A stretch of DNA of 64,000 nt from Faecalicatena_A orotica (GTDB lineage Bacteria; Bacillota; Clostridia; Lachnospirales; Lachnospiraceae): the NCBI RefSeq assembly GCF_040545875.1, contig NZ_JBEPMR010000017.1; one strand, given 5' to 3'. Position numbers and translations under genes: made by a program. Shown here one piece after another: positions 1-8,309 of this stretch. Position 1 is the stretch's first letter; every line of letters begins with the position of its first letter. The notes under the pieces are model-generated. The model was not told the origin of the DNA and did not search any database. It saw only the letters and a program-made list of their open reading frames with translations.

Positions 1-47
1 GAATAACAAAATACAAGGCAAAGGGCTACTAATCCAAACCACTCCAT
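1..47 (-). CDS. Start of a small membrane protein, cut by window edge
   Basis: An ATG at 47 on the minus strand follows a GGAGG site (54-58) at good spacing and opens a frame without stops to the window edge. The visible residues (MEWFGLVALCLVFCY) are hydrophobic, so this is probably the N-terminus of a membrane protein. It lies 16 bases beyond the phosphatase stop, which suggests one transcription unit. Only 15 codons are visible, so no family can be given. Confidence 0.45.
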   Translation of the reverse strand, partial: MEWFGLVALCLVFCY

Positions 48-63
48 GAGATTCCTCCATTTA

Positions 64-588
64 CTAGAATTCTTCTAGCGTACCATTTTCTAATCTGTAA
101 TTGAAAAATTCATCATTTGTCATATCTTTAAAATATGTTCTGATAATGCGGCATACTCCGCCATGACTAATGATAAGAACATTTTTTCCGTATTGTTCTT
201 CCTTTATTTTATCAATTACTCCATATATTCTGTATGCCACCTGCAACATAGATTCGCCTTCAGGATATCTATATGCAAAATCTCTTTTATTATTAAGAAA
301 ACGAAGATCATTTCTGTCTACACCCTCATATATGCCATAATTTTGCTCAACAAGAAGGTCCTCTATCTGAATTGCAATATTATTTTTTCGGCCTATAATC
401 TTACTTGTTTCCACGGCTCTTTTTAACGGGGACGATAAAATAATATCAATATTATAATTTCCCACTGTGTCTGCTAATTTTTCCGCTTGTACTATTCCCT
501 TTTTGTTTAGTCCTATATCAGTAACTCCACATACTTTATTTTGTGCATTCCAGGAAGTCTGACCGTGACGGGCAACATATAGCTTCAT
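64..588 (-). CDS. Histidine phosphatase family protein (phosphoglycerate-mutase-like)
   Basis: A 174-aa cytoplasmic protein of the histidine phosphatase superfamily. The N-terminal ARHGQTSWN (residues 6-14) holds the nucleophilic His of the RHG motif, SSPLKRAVET carries the second conserved Arg, and IISHGG near residue 142 supplies the second catalytic His. The family includes cofactor-dependent phosphoglycerate mutases, CobC alpha-ribazole phosphatases and broad-specificity phosphatases; the short length fits the phosphatase branch, but the substrate cannot be told. The ATG follows an AGGAG site. The next gene begins just downstream and may be co-transcribed. No cobalamin gene is visible nearby. 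Confidence 0.85.
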   Translation of the reverse strand: MKLYVARHGQTSWNAQNKVCGVTDIGLNKKGIVQAEKLADTVGNYNIDIILSSPLKRAVETSKIIGRKNNIAIQIEDLLVEQNYGIYEGVDRNDLRFLNNKRDFAYRYPEGESMLQVAYRIYGVIDKIKEEQYGKNVLIISHGGVCRIIRTYFKDMTNDEFFNYRLENGTLEEF

Positions 589-662
589 AAAGATATCTCC
601 TGTTTAATTTTAGTTTTTACTTGAATTTTATTATGATGTTCATAACGAGTCTAACCAGATAA

Positions 663-671
663 ATTATATCA
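663..671 (-). promoter_or_regulatory. Candidate extended -10 promoter for the phosphatase
   Basis: On the minus strand the sequence reads TGATATAAT, an extended -10 element, about 75 bases before the ATG at 588. No good -35 is present at 17-bp spacing, which extended -10 promoters tolerate. Assigned by inspection only. Confidence 0.35.
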
Positions 672-777
672 TGCATAAATCTAAAAGGATAGTAAGATAT
701 ATTCAATATTGCGGCATTAACGCTTACAGAAACGTGAATTTTTTACAGCCTTATCATATTAAAGTGCAGTGTTAACC

Positions 778-828
778 ATAAAATAATAAAAACCAGCTAT
801 CCTCTTACCAAGGCTAGAGGGCAGCTGG
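778..828 (-). terminator. Terminator of the broken rpn gene
   Basis: On the minus strand a stem of CCAGCT/AGCTGG (823-828 and 793-798), continued by CTCT/AGAG, is followed by a T-rich run (TTTTTATTATTTT). It lies about 95 bases after the rpn stop. The same module recurs at 2328-2363 and 31150-31194. Confidence 0.65.
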
Positions 829-921
829 CAATTATAAACGACTATGAGATTTAAAACGTAATCATTAGATGCCCAAATGTTTTTTGATTTTAGGGACGTC
901 TGCGTTCGAAAAAAGTAGAAA

Positions 922-1993
922 CTATTCTAATATTTGCTTCACTTTGTCAATACTGATATTACAGAGAACGGCAATTTCTTCGGGAGACTTGCCCTGCATA
1001 TATAGTTTAAAAACCTGACGGACCTCTTGAACTCCTAACTCTTTGCCCTTTCGTATTCCAATCTCTTCGCCGGCCTTTCGTCCAATTTCCTCCCCGGCCT
1101 TGCGCCCAATCTCTTCTCCGGCTTTAAGTCCCCTCTTTTCAGCGCTGCTGATCTGGGTATTATAATCCTTCAATGCCTTTTCCCTTGCTTCATATTCCAG
1201 ACGTTTCTTCTCGTCAGCACTTAGATTGAGCAATGTATTGTATGCTTCATCGAAATATTCGTTTGTTTTAGCCATATTCTGAAATTCCTCCTTGTTTTTG
1301 CTGCTGAAGAACCTCATCCATGCAAGAACATCTTCTCCGGTCTTAACCTCAGGAGGCAGTTTTTTCAACTCCAATATCTGAAGTTCCATTTTATCGGAAT
1401 ACAGTTGTGATGTCTGATCATCCCGGAAATGAATCCTGCGGTAACACTTGTTGTCATTCGGAAAATGGATGAAGTCTAAAATACTTACATGGATACACTT
1501 CTGCAGCTTTTCATAGGACTCACCTTTACGGATCTGGCTGTCAAACATCTTACTAAGGTAGAACAAGGCGCGTTCATCCCAGTATTCAAAGTATTTGACC
1601 TGCATTTCCATATTCATCTGCGTCCCGTCTTTAAGCAGTACCCTTACATCCATGATTCGTTACTGTACACACCATTCTGGTGTGTACAGTAACGGCATCT
1701 GCTCATTAAAGTCGCCTTACGGCGAGGAGCAGATGCTTTGGATCCATCACTTTATTGGCTCCGATGCCGTGCAGCGGAGTGCACGGCACGGTCTAAACAA
1801 TAACCATGATCCCAAGTTTGTCATCAGCGGAGTCCCTCGAAAGCAGTGTGGGCAGAAGGACTGTGTCTTCCACTTCGTCGGGGGACAGGTTCAGCAATGC
1901 TGAAATAAAGCCTTTCCTGACTTTGGGGTTCTGCATCAGTTCCTTGAAACAAAAGTCTACAGTGGGTAACATAATAAAGTTGCTTTGGGTCAT
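922..1993 (-). pseudogene. Rpn-family recombination-promoting nuclease, disrupted by an insertion
   Basis: This is the paralogue of the intact gene at 2457-3410. The N-terminal part (1793-1993, starting MTQSNFIMLP) and the remainder (922-1653) are collinear with that gene but separated by the 147-bp element at 1657-1803, which is flanked by a 7-bp CCATGAT duplication. Rpn proteins are PD-(D/E)XK nucleases related to the transposase_31 group. The C-terminus has tandem eight-residue GRKAGEEI-type repeats and a helix-turn-helix-like tail (GKSPEEIAVLCNISIDKVKQ). A downstream fragment could still be translated from the ATG at 1653, but it lacks the N-terminal 60 or so residues. Confidence 0.85.
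1657..1803. mobile_element. 147-bp non-coding palindromic element with 7-bp target duplication
   Basis: The element is bounded by direct CCATGAT repeats at 1650-1656 and 1804-1810, and its removal restores collinearity with the intact rpn paralogue. It contains three perfect hairpins: a 15-bp stem at 1659-1673/1679-1693, a 10-bp stem at 1695-1704/1727-1736 enclosing CGCC/GGCG, and a 7-bp stem at 1766-1772/1781-1787. No coding capacity is evident. The elements at 5903-6097 and 19973-20008 are related. It resembles a MITE mobilised in trans; no transposase for it is visible. Confidence 0.85.
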
Positions 1994-2327
1994 AAAATGA
2001 AATCTCCTTTCCTGTGCAGAAAACGAATGTTACACATGTAAGGAGTTCTTCTGATTTACTATTATCATATCATGAAATACAGATATGTAAAAGACAGGAA
2101 TCCCTTCAAAATGTAGTGCAGTGATCGTATTTGTTTTCTGCGGTTCTAATAAGTAATTAATTGGGTAAAACGGCGAATTGCCGATCGAAAAATGAAAGGT
2201 GAATACCTTTCGAAGTTTCTTGGTCAGAGTATATCATGAGATAAGGGAAAGGACAATTAGGCAATATGACGAAATTGGAGTTAGATTTTTCCCATTACTG
2301 TTAAGCGCGTGAAAATAATTTAATGGA

Positions 2328-2363
2328 CCAGCTATCCTCTTACCAAGGGCAGAGGACAACTGG
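2328..2363 (-). terminator. Terminator-like hairpin after the intact rpn gene
   Basis: A 13-bp stem with two wobble pairs (minus strand CCAGTTGTCCTCT with AGAGGATAGCTGG) lies about 95 bases after the rpn stop. The following tract is AT-rich rather than a pure T run, so termination may be weaker than at the sister hairpin at 778-828. Confidence 0.5.
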
Positions 2364-2456
2364 CAACTATAAATTACTACGATATCCGAAGCATGATAAT
2401 CTGATGATCAAATGTCTTTTGATTTCGAAGACGTTTGCGTTTGAAAATGATAGAGA

Positions 2457-3410
2457 CTACTCTAATATTTGCCTCACTTTGTTTATACTGATATTACAGA
2501 GAACAGCAATTTCTTCGGGAGACTTGCCCTGCATGTATAGTTTGAAAACCTGACGGGCCTCTTGGACTCCTAACTCTTTTCCTAACTCTTTGCCCTTTCG
2601 TATTCCAATCTTTTCACCAGCCTTGCGTCCAATCTCTTCGCCGGCCTTGCGTCCAATTTCCTCCCCAGCCTTGCGTCCCATCTCTTCTCCGGCTTTAAGT
2701 CCCCTCTTTTCAGCGCTGCTGATCTGGGTATTATAATCATTCAATGCCTTTTCTCTGGCTTCATATTCCAGCCGTTTCTTCTCGTCAGCACTTAGATTGA
2801 GCAATGTATTGTAAGCTTCATCGAGATATTCGTTTGTTTTAGCCATATTCTGAAATTCCTCCTTGCTTTTGCTACTGAAGAACTTCATCCATGCAAGAAC
2901 ATCTTCTCCGGTCTTAACCTCAGGAGGCAGTTTTTTCAGCTCCAGTATCTGAAGTTCCATTTTATCGGAATACAGTTGTGATGTCTGATCATCCCGAAAG
3001 TGAATTCTGCGGTAACACTTGTTGTCATTGGGAAAATGGATGAAGTCTAAAATACTTACATGGATACACTTCTGCAGCTTTTCATAGGACTCACCTTTAC
3101 GGATCTGGCTGTCGAACATCTTACTAAGGTAGAACAAGGCGCGTTCATCCCAGTATTCAAAGTATTTGACCTGCATTTCCATGTTCATCTGCGTCCCGTC
3201 TCTTAGCAGTACCCGTACATCCATAATTCCCAGCTTGTCATCGGCCGAGTCTCTCGAAAGCAACGTGGGTAAGAGGACTGTGTCTTCGACGTCTTCTGGG
3301 GGAAGATTGAGAAGGGCTGAAATAAAGCCTTTCCTGACTTTGGGGTTCTGCATCAGTTCCTTGAAACAAAAGTCTACAGTGGGTAACATAATAAAGTTGC
3401 TTTGGGTCAT
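2457..3410 (-). CDS. Rpn-family recombination-promoting nuclease (PD-(D/E)XK), intact
   Basis: A 317-aa protein of the Rpn/transposase_31 group, which in E. coli (RpnA-E) promotes RecA-independent recombination and cuts DNA. The chosen ATG at 3410 follows AAAGGAGAT and matches the start of the broken sister copy. The N-terminal half holds the nuclease core (around DDKLGIMDVRVLLRDGTQMNMEMQV, residues 60-85, with the usual D...E-x-Q). A C-terminal array of eight-residue GRKAGEEI units forms a flexible or coiled region and has one unit more than the sister copy. The tail (KSPEEIAVLCNISINKVRQI) looks like a helix-turn-helix. Rpn genes are often multicopy and their host role is unclear. Confidence 0.8.
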   Translation of the reverse strand: MTQSNFIMLPTVDFCFKELMQNPKVRKGFISALLNLPPEDVEDTVLLPTLLSRDSADDKLGIMDVRVLLRDGTQMNMEMQVKYFEYWDERALFYLSKMFDSQIRKGESYEKLQKCIHVSILDFIHFPNDNKCYRRIHFRDDQTSQLYSDKMELQILELKKLPPEVKTGEDVLAWMKFFSSKSKEEFQNMAKTNEYLDEAYNTLLNLSADEKKRLEYEAREKALNDYNTQISSAEKRGLKAGEEMGRKAGEEIGRKAGEEIGRKAGEKIGIRKGKELGKELGVQEARQVFKLYMQGKSPEEIAVLCNISINKVRQILE

Positions 3411-3721
3411 AAAATGAAATCTCCTTTCCTGTGCAGAAAACGAATGGTACACATGTAAGGAGTTCTTCTGATATACTATTATCATATCACGAAATACCGA
3501 TATGTAAAAGACAGGTATCCCTTCAAAATGTAGTGTACTGGTTTATTTTCTGCGGTTCTAATAGGTAATTAATTGGGTAAATCGACGAACTGCCGATTGA
3601 AAAATGAAAGGTGAATACCTTTCGAAGTTTCTGATGAGAGTATAGCATGGGATAAGGAAAAGAGCAATTAGGCAATATGACGAAATAGGAGTCCTAAAAT
3701 TATGCCAGATTTTCTTGTACA

Positions 3722-4042
3722 TTGTTATTAGGCATTTTATGTCAATCCTTATGTCAAGCAAACCGAACCATCTATCTTTGTGGCATAAAACAAAAGATCA
3801 GCAGTTTTGCTTTTCATTTAAGGAAAACAGATGCGGCTGTCAGCCTTGTGACCGTTGGAAGCCGCCAATATTATGTTTACCATTATGAAGGTGCGATTAT
3901 CTTTACAGATGTTCAGACGATTCCTTTAAGAGAAACAATAATTATGTTCTATATTACGAATGAGACATTAAGCATTATTGAAAATGCCGCTTATTTTATA
4001 CCAATACCAAAAAAATTGAAAAACTTATTGCTGCATATTTAG
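3722..4042 (+). other. Possible remnant reading frame of unknown family
   Basis: A 106-codon frame opens at a TTG without a convincing ribosome site. The C-terminal half (RKTDAAVSLVTVGSRQYYVY onward) has the residue make-up of a real beta-rich protein and ends in a FIPIPKK-like stretch that vaguely recalls YcxB-type tails. The N-terminus looks degraded. I regard it as a decayed 3' fragment rather than a functional gene. It lies 89 bases before the RCC1 gene on the same strand. Confidence 0.25.
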
Positions 4043-4130
4043 AAAAAAAGTAGAATAAAAGAAAACCATACATATAATTACCAGTTAAATTGTTATATTA
4101 TCAACTCATAGAAGGGAAGGTGAAAACATT

Positions 4131-5666
4131 GTGTTAAAAAAATCTAAAAGGAAATATGTTGTTATAATACTTTTATCCATTTTATTATTAGTTTTGATAT
4201 TATTTATATCTGCTCAAAAAACAATGAATTTGTCATATAGGGATCAAAGTGCTGCGACATTCAGGGTCAGGTCAATAGATACGGTAGATTTAGGTAAAAA
4301 GTTCAATTTATCCAATTACTATATTACAAATAAAGTAAACATTTTTAATCACTATTATATAGATAGTAATGCAGATTTTTGGGGATATGGCTACAATCAG
4401 TATGGGCAGTTGGGAAATGGAATTAACGATGATTTAGATATTTTTTATTCTGTCCCAGTAAAAATTGCCTCTGATGTTGTATCTATGGACTGTTCTGAGA
4501 ATGGTTATTTTTGCATCTATCTTACTACTGATGGAGAATTATATGGAATGGGGTTAAATATGCTAGGATTGCTTGGGCAGGAGTATAGTGATAATATTTC
4601 ATATACTATAGAAGACTATGTAAAAGTAGAATCTCCAGTTTTGCTGATGTCTGATGTTTCTTACGCCAGGGCTGGAAGGGAAGCAATAGTTGCGTTAAAA
4701 GAGGATGGGACTGTATGGTGGTGGGGACAGTATCGAAGCACATATAGTACGCAGAAACTGAATAAGTATGAAGATTACAAACACTATGCAGATGATGAAT
4801 TGTCTTGGAAAGTTCAGGAAGACGATAAAAATCCAAAAAAAATGTTATTTCATTCACCCAAAAAAATATTAGAAGATTGTAAATATGTGACAACAGGAAA
4901 TACAACAGGGGCAGCTATCAGTACAGCTAACGAGTTGTATACTTGGGGATTAAATATCTTTGGAGAGTGTGGAACAACAGTATCAAAAGACGATTATTTG
5001 AGACAGCCACAAAAAGTTCTGGACAATGTTAAAATGGTGTGGCCGGAACAAATAACTTTTAATAGCGAAGAGGATGAAATCCCTGATAGGGCACAGAGCG
5101 AAACAACATACATTTTTAATACGTTTGCATTACTCAATGATGGAACAATCATGGCAGTCGGCAGAGGACTTGGTGATAAGGAGAAAACAATCGCCATAAC
5201 AGGAGATTTGGAGTTTGAAACAACGCATACTTATTCAGACATCTTTGTTCCTGTTGCTTTAGCTGAGTATTCTGAACCGGAGACCCGAAGGGTACTCGAG
5301 AAATTAAAATGGAGAATGAGTGTTAAAGAGGTAGAATATATCCTGAATAAAAATGGGATTCCATACTCGTGGATTCCGTTTGATAATAAATATTCTATAG
5401 AAATTGATTCATCTCAATATTTTTTGGCTTTTAACCAGAATAAAAAATTAACTGAAATATATTTGCAAGTTGGAGGAAGTCGAAATGAAACGTTCACTTT
5501 TGGAATGTCAATAGAGGAAATAGAAGAAAAAGCAGGTTGTGATTTAATAGCTAAAGATAATAATGTATATATATGTCAGGAACCAATTGATGGGGTATAT
5601 TATGGTTTTGTAATTTATAATGATAAATTAAATGGTGTTTATGAATCTGAAACATTTCTGGAATAA
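4131..5666 (+). CDS. Membrane-anchored RCC1-repeat protein
   Basis: A 511-aa protein starting at GTG after AAGGGAAGGTG. Residues 8-28 form a hydrophobic signal anchor, so the rest is extracytoplasmic. Several RCC1-type blades follow, each with a W/Y-G-x-N-x-x-G-Q-L-G signature (FWGYGYNQYGQLGNG near residue 83, YGMGLNMLGLLG, TWGLNIFGECG). RCC1 propellers bind proteins and are common on bacterial surfaces. The C-terminal 130 residues are not RCC1-like and resemble a small mixed alpha/beta module. The gene is AT-richer than most of the window. No partner is evident; it ends at a good terminator. Confidence 0.7.
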   Translation: MLKKSKRKYVVIILLSILLLVLILFISAQKTMNLSYRDQSAATFRVRSIDTVDLGKKFNLSNYYITNKVNIFNHYYIDSNADFWGYGYNQYGQLGNGINDDLDIFYSVPVKIASDVVSMDCSENGYFCIYLTTDGELYGMGLNMLGLLGQEYSDNISYTIEDYVKVESPVLLMSDVSYARAGREAIVALKEDGTVWWWGQYRSTYSTQKLNKYEDYKHYADDELSWKVQEDDKNPKKMLFHSPKKILEDCKYVTTGNTTGAAISTANELYTWGLNIFGECGTTVSKDDYLRQPQKVLDNVKMVWPEQITFNSEEDEIPDRAQSETTYIFNTFALLNDGTIMAVGRGLGDKEKTIAITGDLEFETTHTYSDIFVPVALAEYSEPETRRVLEKLKWRMSVKEVEYILNKNGIPYSWIPFDNKYSIEIDSSQYFLAFNQNKKLTEIYLQVGGSRNETFTFGMSIEEIEEKAGCDLIAKDNNVYICQEPIDGVYYGFVIYNDKLNGVYESETFLE

Positions 5667-5706
5667 AAATTAGTAAGTCAGAATTTTCACCATTTTTAGA
5701 TTCCTA

Positions 5707-5741
5707 AAAGAGGGCTGTCGTGTTAGCGATGGCCCTCTTTG
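5707..5741 (+). terminator. Rho-independent terminator after the RCC1 gene
   Basis: Stem AAAGAGGGC/GCCCTCTTT (5707-5715 and 5732-5740) lies 40 bases after the stop at 5666. The arm itself ends in TTT, so it could work in both directions. Confidence 0.65.
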
Positions 5742-5902
5742 GGGAATAAGCAGCTTATCTTCCTGCTATACATAGTATGAACCTCATTTATCTGTCAAAA
5801 AATCTCCTCATCTCCATTCACATCTGCCGTTTATCAGTAAAACGGGTCATTTATCAGAAGTCGATCAAATTTCATTAAACATTATTTATAGTAGATTCAA
5901 GG

Positions 5903-6097
5903 CTACTATTCACGGCCAGAGGCCATGCATAGTAACGGCATCTGGTATCATTTTAAGTCGCCTAAAGGCGAGGGGGCTATGCGCCAGTGGCGCATGTTCA
6001 GCACGGACCGCAGCGAAGCGTAGATCAGATGCCCGAGGCCATCACTTTATTGGCTCGGATGCCGTGCAGCGCGGTGCACGGCCCCGTGAATAGTAAT
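5903..6097. mobile_element. 195-bp palindromic element with 9-bp target duplication
   Basis: GATTCAAGG occurs directly at 5894-5902 and 6098-6106. Between them the element starts CTACTATTCACGG and ends CCGTGAATAGTAAT, giving 12-bp inverted ends. Inside it shares blocks with the 147-bp element at 1657: GGCATCTG, GTCGCCT...AGGCGA, CAGATGCC, CATCACTTTATTGGCTC and GATGCCGTGCAGCG...GTGCACGGC. It carries about 50 extra bases around GCGCCAGTGGCGC. It sits directly upstream of the lipoprotein gene at 6158. Confidence 0.8.
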
Positions 6098-6157
6098 GAT
6101 TCAAGGTTACCGTAACACATGCCCTTCGGGCATAGAAAAGCAGAGGTAAGAAAAGTT

Positions 6158-6886
6158 ATGAAGATGTTAAAGAGCATAATAGCGGGGGTGATTGTAATGA
6201 GTATTGCAGCAGTGGATCTGACAGCGTGTGTTCCAAAGAGGAAGGAGCAGGAAGCACAGGCAGTTCAAATGCTGAATGAGAAGTACCATGAAGAGTTTGA
6301 AATCGAAAAGTATCTGGGGCAGGAAAGCATGAGTGATTATTATGAAGTGCTGGCATTTTCCACCGAACACCCGGATATCTTGTTTGAGGCAAAGGCGGCG
6401 GTTGACGGTTCTTTTATTACAGACGAATATGTGGCGTCGAGGGTGTGCCGTGCGGCGGAAGAGCAGATAGAAAGGAATCTGGGCGGCCTTACAGGGTACC
6501 TTCAGGTAAAGGTACAGGCGGTTAGTAAATCCATTGATTCGGTTCAGGCAGACATGAGTATGCAGGATTTTATGTCCATAAAAACAAAGAACCGTTTCGC
6601 AGTGTACCTTATTTACTATCCGGCAGAAAAAAATATAGCGCAGGCTTATCAGGCACTTGCAAATACATTTGCCGGACTGGAATGTATGAGCGGAAATTTA
6701 AAGCTCTATATAACCAACGAAAAGGTGCTAAAACAAGTACAAACTTATCTGACGGAAACCGCAAAAGTGGATTATGAATTTGACGAGGTACTGGAACATA
6801 CGGAGCCTGTCACACTGCCTTTTGAAAACGGGGTGATTCAGGTGAGTGAAACACAGTTTCGTGAAATGGCAGGTGATTGGTTATGA
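6158..6886 (+). CDS. Lipoprotein of unknown function
   Basis: A 242-aa predicted lipoprotein. An upstream in-frame ATG at 6119 is possible, but the ATG at 6158 gives a proper signal peptide (basic start, hydrophobic core) ending in the lipobox LTAC, so it is preferred. The mature protein is hydrophilic and mixed alpha/beta with no motif that I recognise. The stop overlaps the start of the lipase-like gene by ATGA, so the two are translationally coupled. A plausible role is a cognate immunity or chaperone-like lipoprotein for that hydrolase, but this rests on context only. Confidence 0.7.
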   Translation: MKMLKSIIAGVIVMSIAAVDLTACVPKRKEQEAQAVQMLNEKYHEEFEIEKYLGQESMSDYYEVLAFSTEHPDILFEAKAAVDGSFITDEYVASRVCRAAEEQIERNLGGLTGYLQVKVQAVSKSIDSVQADMSMQDFMSIKTKNRFAVYLIYYPAEKNIAQAYQALANTFAGLECMSGNLKLYITNEKVLKQVQTYLTETAKVDYEFDEVLEHTEPVTLPFENGVIQVSETQFREMAGDWL

Positions 6887-8136
6887 GTTACCGGGATATT
6901 CAGATGATTATAGCATCGCAGATTGCATACATAGATTTTGACCGCGATGCAGTGGATTCCGGACAGTATACGGTAAGGGAACTGCTGGATATGGAGCTGG
7001 AGGCGGCGGAAGGGGACAGGAAAGATACGATCCAGAAGCTTCTTGACAGGATAAACGAAAACCCGGTCAGTCAGGAGTGTGGAAACTGGAAGATTCGGGA
7101 TATACGGGATAACCAAAGCAGCAGTGGTATGTATGCCTGCCTGCTGGACAGTGGGGACGGCGATGCACTGGTTGCCTTCAGGGGAAGTGAGTCTGAAAGC
7201 TGGGATGACATCCAGAAGGACTGGATTCAGTCGGATATCGGACTGGCAAATAGTATACTGACGCCACAGCAGGCAACGGCACAAAAGTATATGGAGGATA
7301 TTTACAGGAAGTACGGCGGTCAGTATGACAATTTTGGACTGACAGGCCATTCACTGGGAGGAAATCTGGCAGAACATGCAGCGATCACGGCGCCGGACGG
7401 GATGAGGAATAAAATCAGCCAGTGTGTAAATCTGGACGGCCCTGGTTTTTCAAAGCAGTATTTAATTGCACACGCGAATGATATTGGGAAGTCAAAGGGG
7501 ATAATCACTCACTATCAGTGGAGCTGGTGCGGCGGCCTTCTCAACCGGGTTCCGGGATCTGATTTCCGGACAATAGAGGCGGATACACCGAAAGGCAAGG
7601 GGCTGTTGGAGTCCATGCTCTGGCGTCATGACACATACAATGTTGTGAAATTTGATGAAAATGGAAATGCCGTATCTGGGAAAAAAGACTGGTTTGCCTC
7701 TTTGGCAGCCCCGTTGTCAGAGGCACTCGACTATTCCCTATTTTTGATTACGGGTGGAGCAGCCGCTGTTTTATTCAATACAATTGACGCCATCAAAGAT
7801 GGATTTGAAAACCTGTGGAAGCAGTGGACAGATATCCTTTCTTCAGGAGGCTGTCAGGCACAGTTCGAGGTGAATATATATGCAGTGGACCGGGAGATCG
7901 AAGAACTGGCAGAAATCAGTTCCGGTTTAAAAGAGATCAAAGAGGGAGTGGAAAAGATCCAGAGAGAGCTGGCTTTTGATTCCATTGCGGCCGGATATGT
8001 AAAGTTAAAGCTGTGGGGGTTAACAAACAGTATTGAACAGGATGCACGGAAAATGGATATTTACTGCCAGACCGGAAGGGATTGTACACAGTGTTACCGG
8101 TCTTATGAAGTTAAAATTGTGGATAATTATACCTAA
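6883..8136 (+). CDS. Lipase-like alpha/beta hydrolase (DUF2974/Mbeg1-like)
   Basis: A 417-aa protein whose ATG overlaps the previous stop by four bases. The nucleophile elbow GHSLGG (near residue 157, LTGHSLGGNLAEHAA) is that of class 3-like lipases and of the Mbeg1/DUF2974 group; LVAFRGSESESWDD upstream is the matching oxyanion-strand region. After about residue 280 a hydrophobic stretch (YSLFLITGGAAAVLFNTI) and a long amphipathic helical tail follow. There is no Sec signal peptide, so release would need another route; the T7SS locus downstream makes it a candidate effector, though no WXG/LXG domain is visible. Substrate unknown. Confidence 0.7.
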   Translation: MSYRDIQMIIASQIAYIDFDRDAVDSGQYTVRELLDMELEAAEGDRKDTIQKLLDRINENPVSQECGNWKIRDIRDNQSSSGMYACLLDSGDGDALVAFRGSESESWDDIQKDWIQSDIGLANSILTPQQATAQKYMEDIYRKYGGQYDNFGLTGHSLGGNLAEHAAITAPDGMRNKISQCVNLDGPGFSKQYLIAHANDIGKSKGIITHYQWSWCGGLLNRVPGSDFRTIEADTPKGKGLLESMLWRHDTYNVVKFDENGNAVSGKKDWFASLAAPLSEALDYSLFLITGGAAAVLFNTIDAIKDGFENLWKQWTDILSSGGCQAQFEVNIYAVDREIEELAEISSGLKEIKEGVEKIQRELAFDSIAAGYVKLKLWGLTNSIEQDARKMDIYCQTGRDCTQCYRSYEVKIVDNYT

Positions 8137-8309
8137 AAATGGAAAATATGTGAAAAAAGTGTGTCCACAAAAGCTGCCACATATTGTAACTTGTGGTTGG
8201 CAAATATACGATAAGCATAATCATATCATATCGGGAGATTCACCATAAGATAAGGAATGGTTCATTAAGAATGGGAGATTTCCCAAAAACCATGTAGGAG
8301 GGCTAGTTT

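Larger units (their letters stand above)
785..3680. repeat. Two tandem copies of an rpn gene unit
   Basis: About 1.3-1.45 kb, comprising an rpn gene with its terminator and upstream leader, occurs twice in direct orientation (roughly 785-2240 and 2328-3660). Long stretches are near-identical, including the leader just upstream of each start codon and the 3' tails. The first copy is longer because of a 147-bp insertion. The arrangement implies tandem duplication followed by decay of one copy. Confidence 0.8.

Noticed and set aside
1657..1803. Integron attC site
   Set aside because: Paired hairpins but no integrase, cassette structure or attC core sites; target duplications indicate transposition.
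922..1993. The split rpn copy as a simple frameshift or sequencing error
   Set aside because: The two parts are separated by 147 bases flanked by a direct 7-bp duplication absent from the intact paralogue, which is an insertion.
6119..6157. Upstream ATG for the lipoprotein
   Set aside because: It would put a charged 13-residue extension before the signal peptide; the ATG at 6158 gives the proper lipoprotein start.
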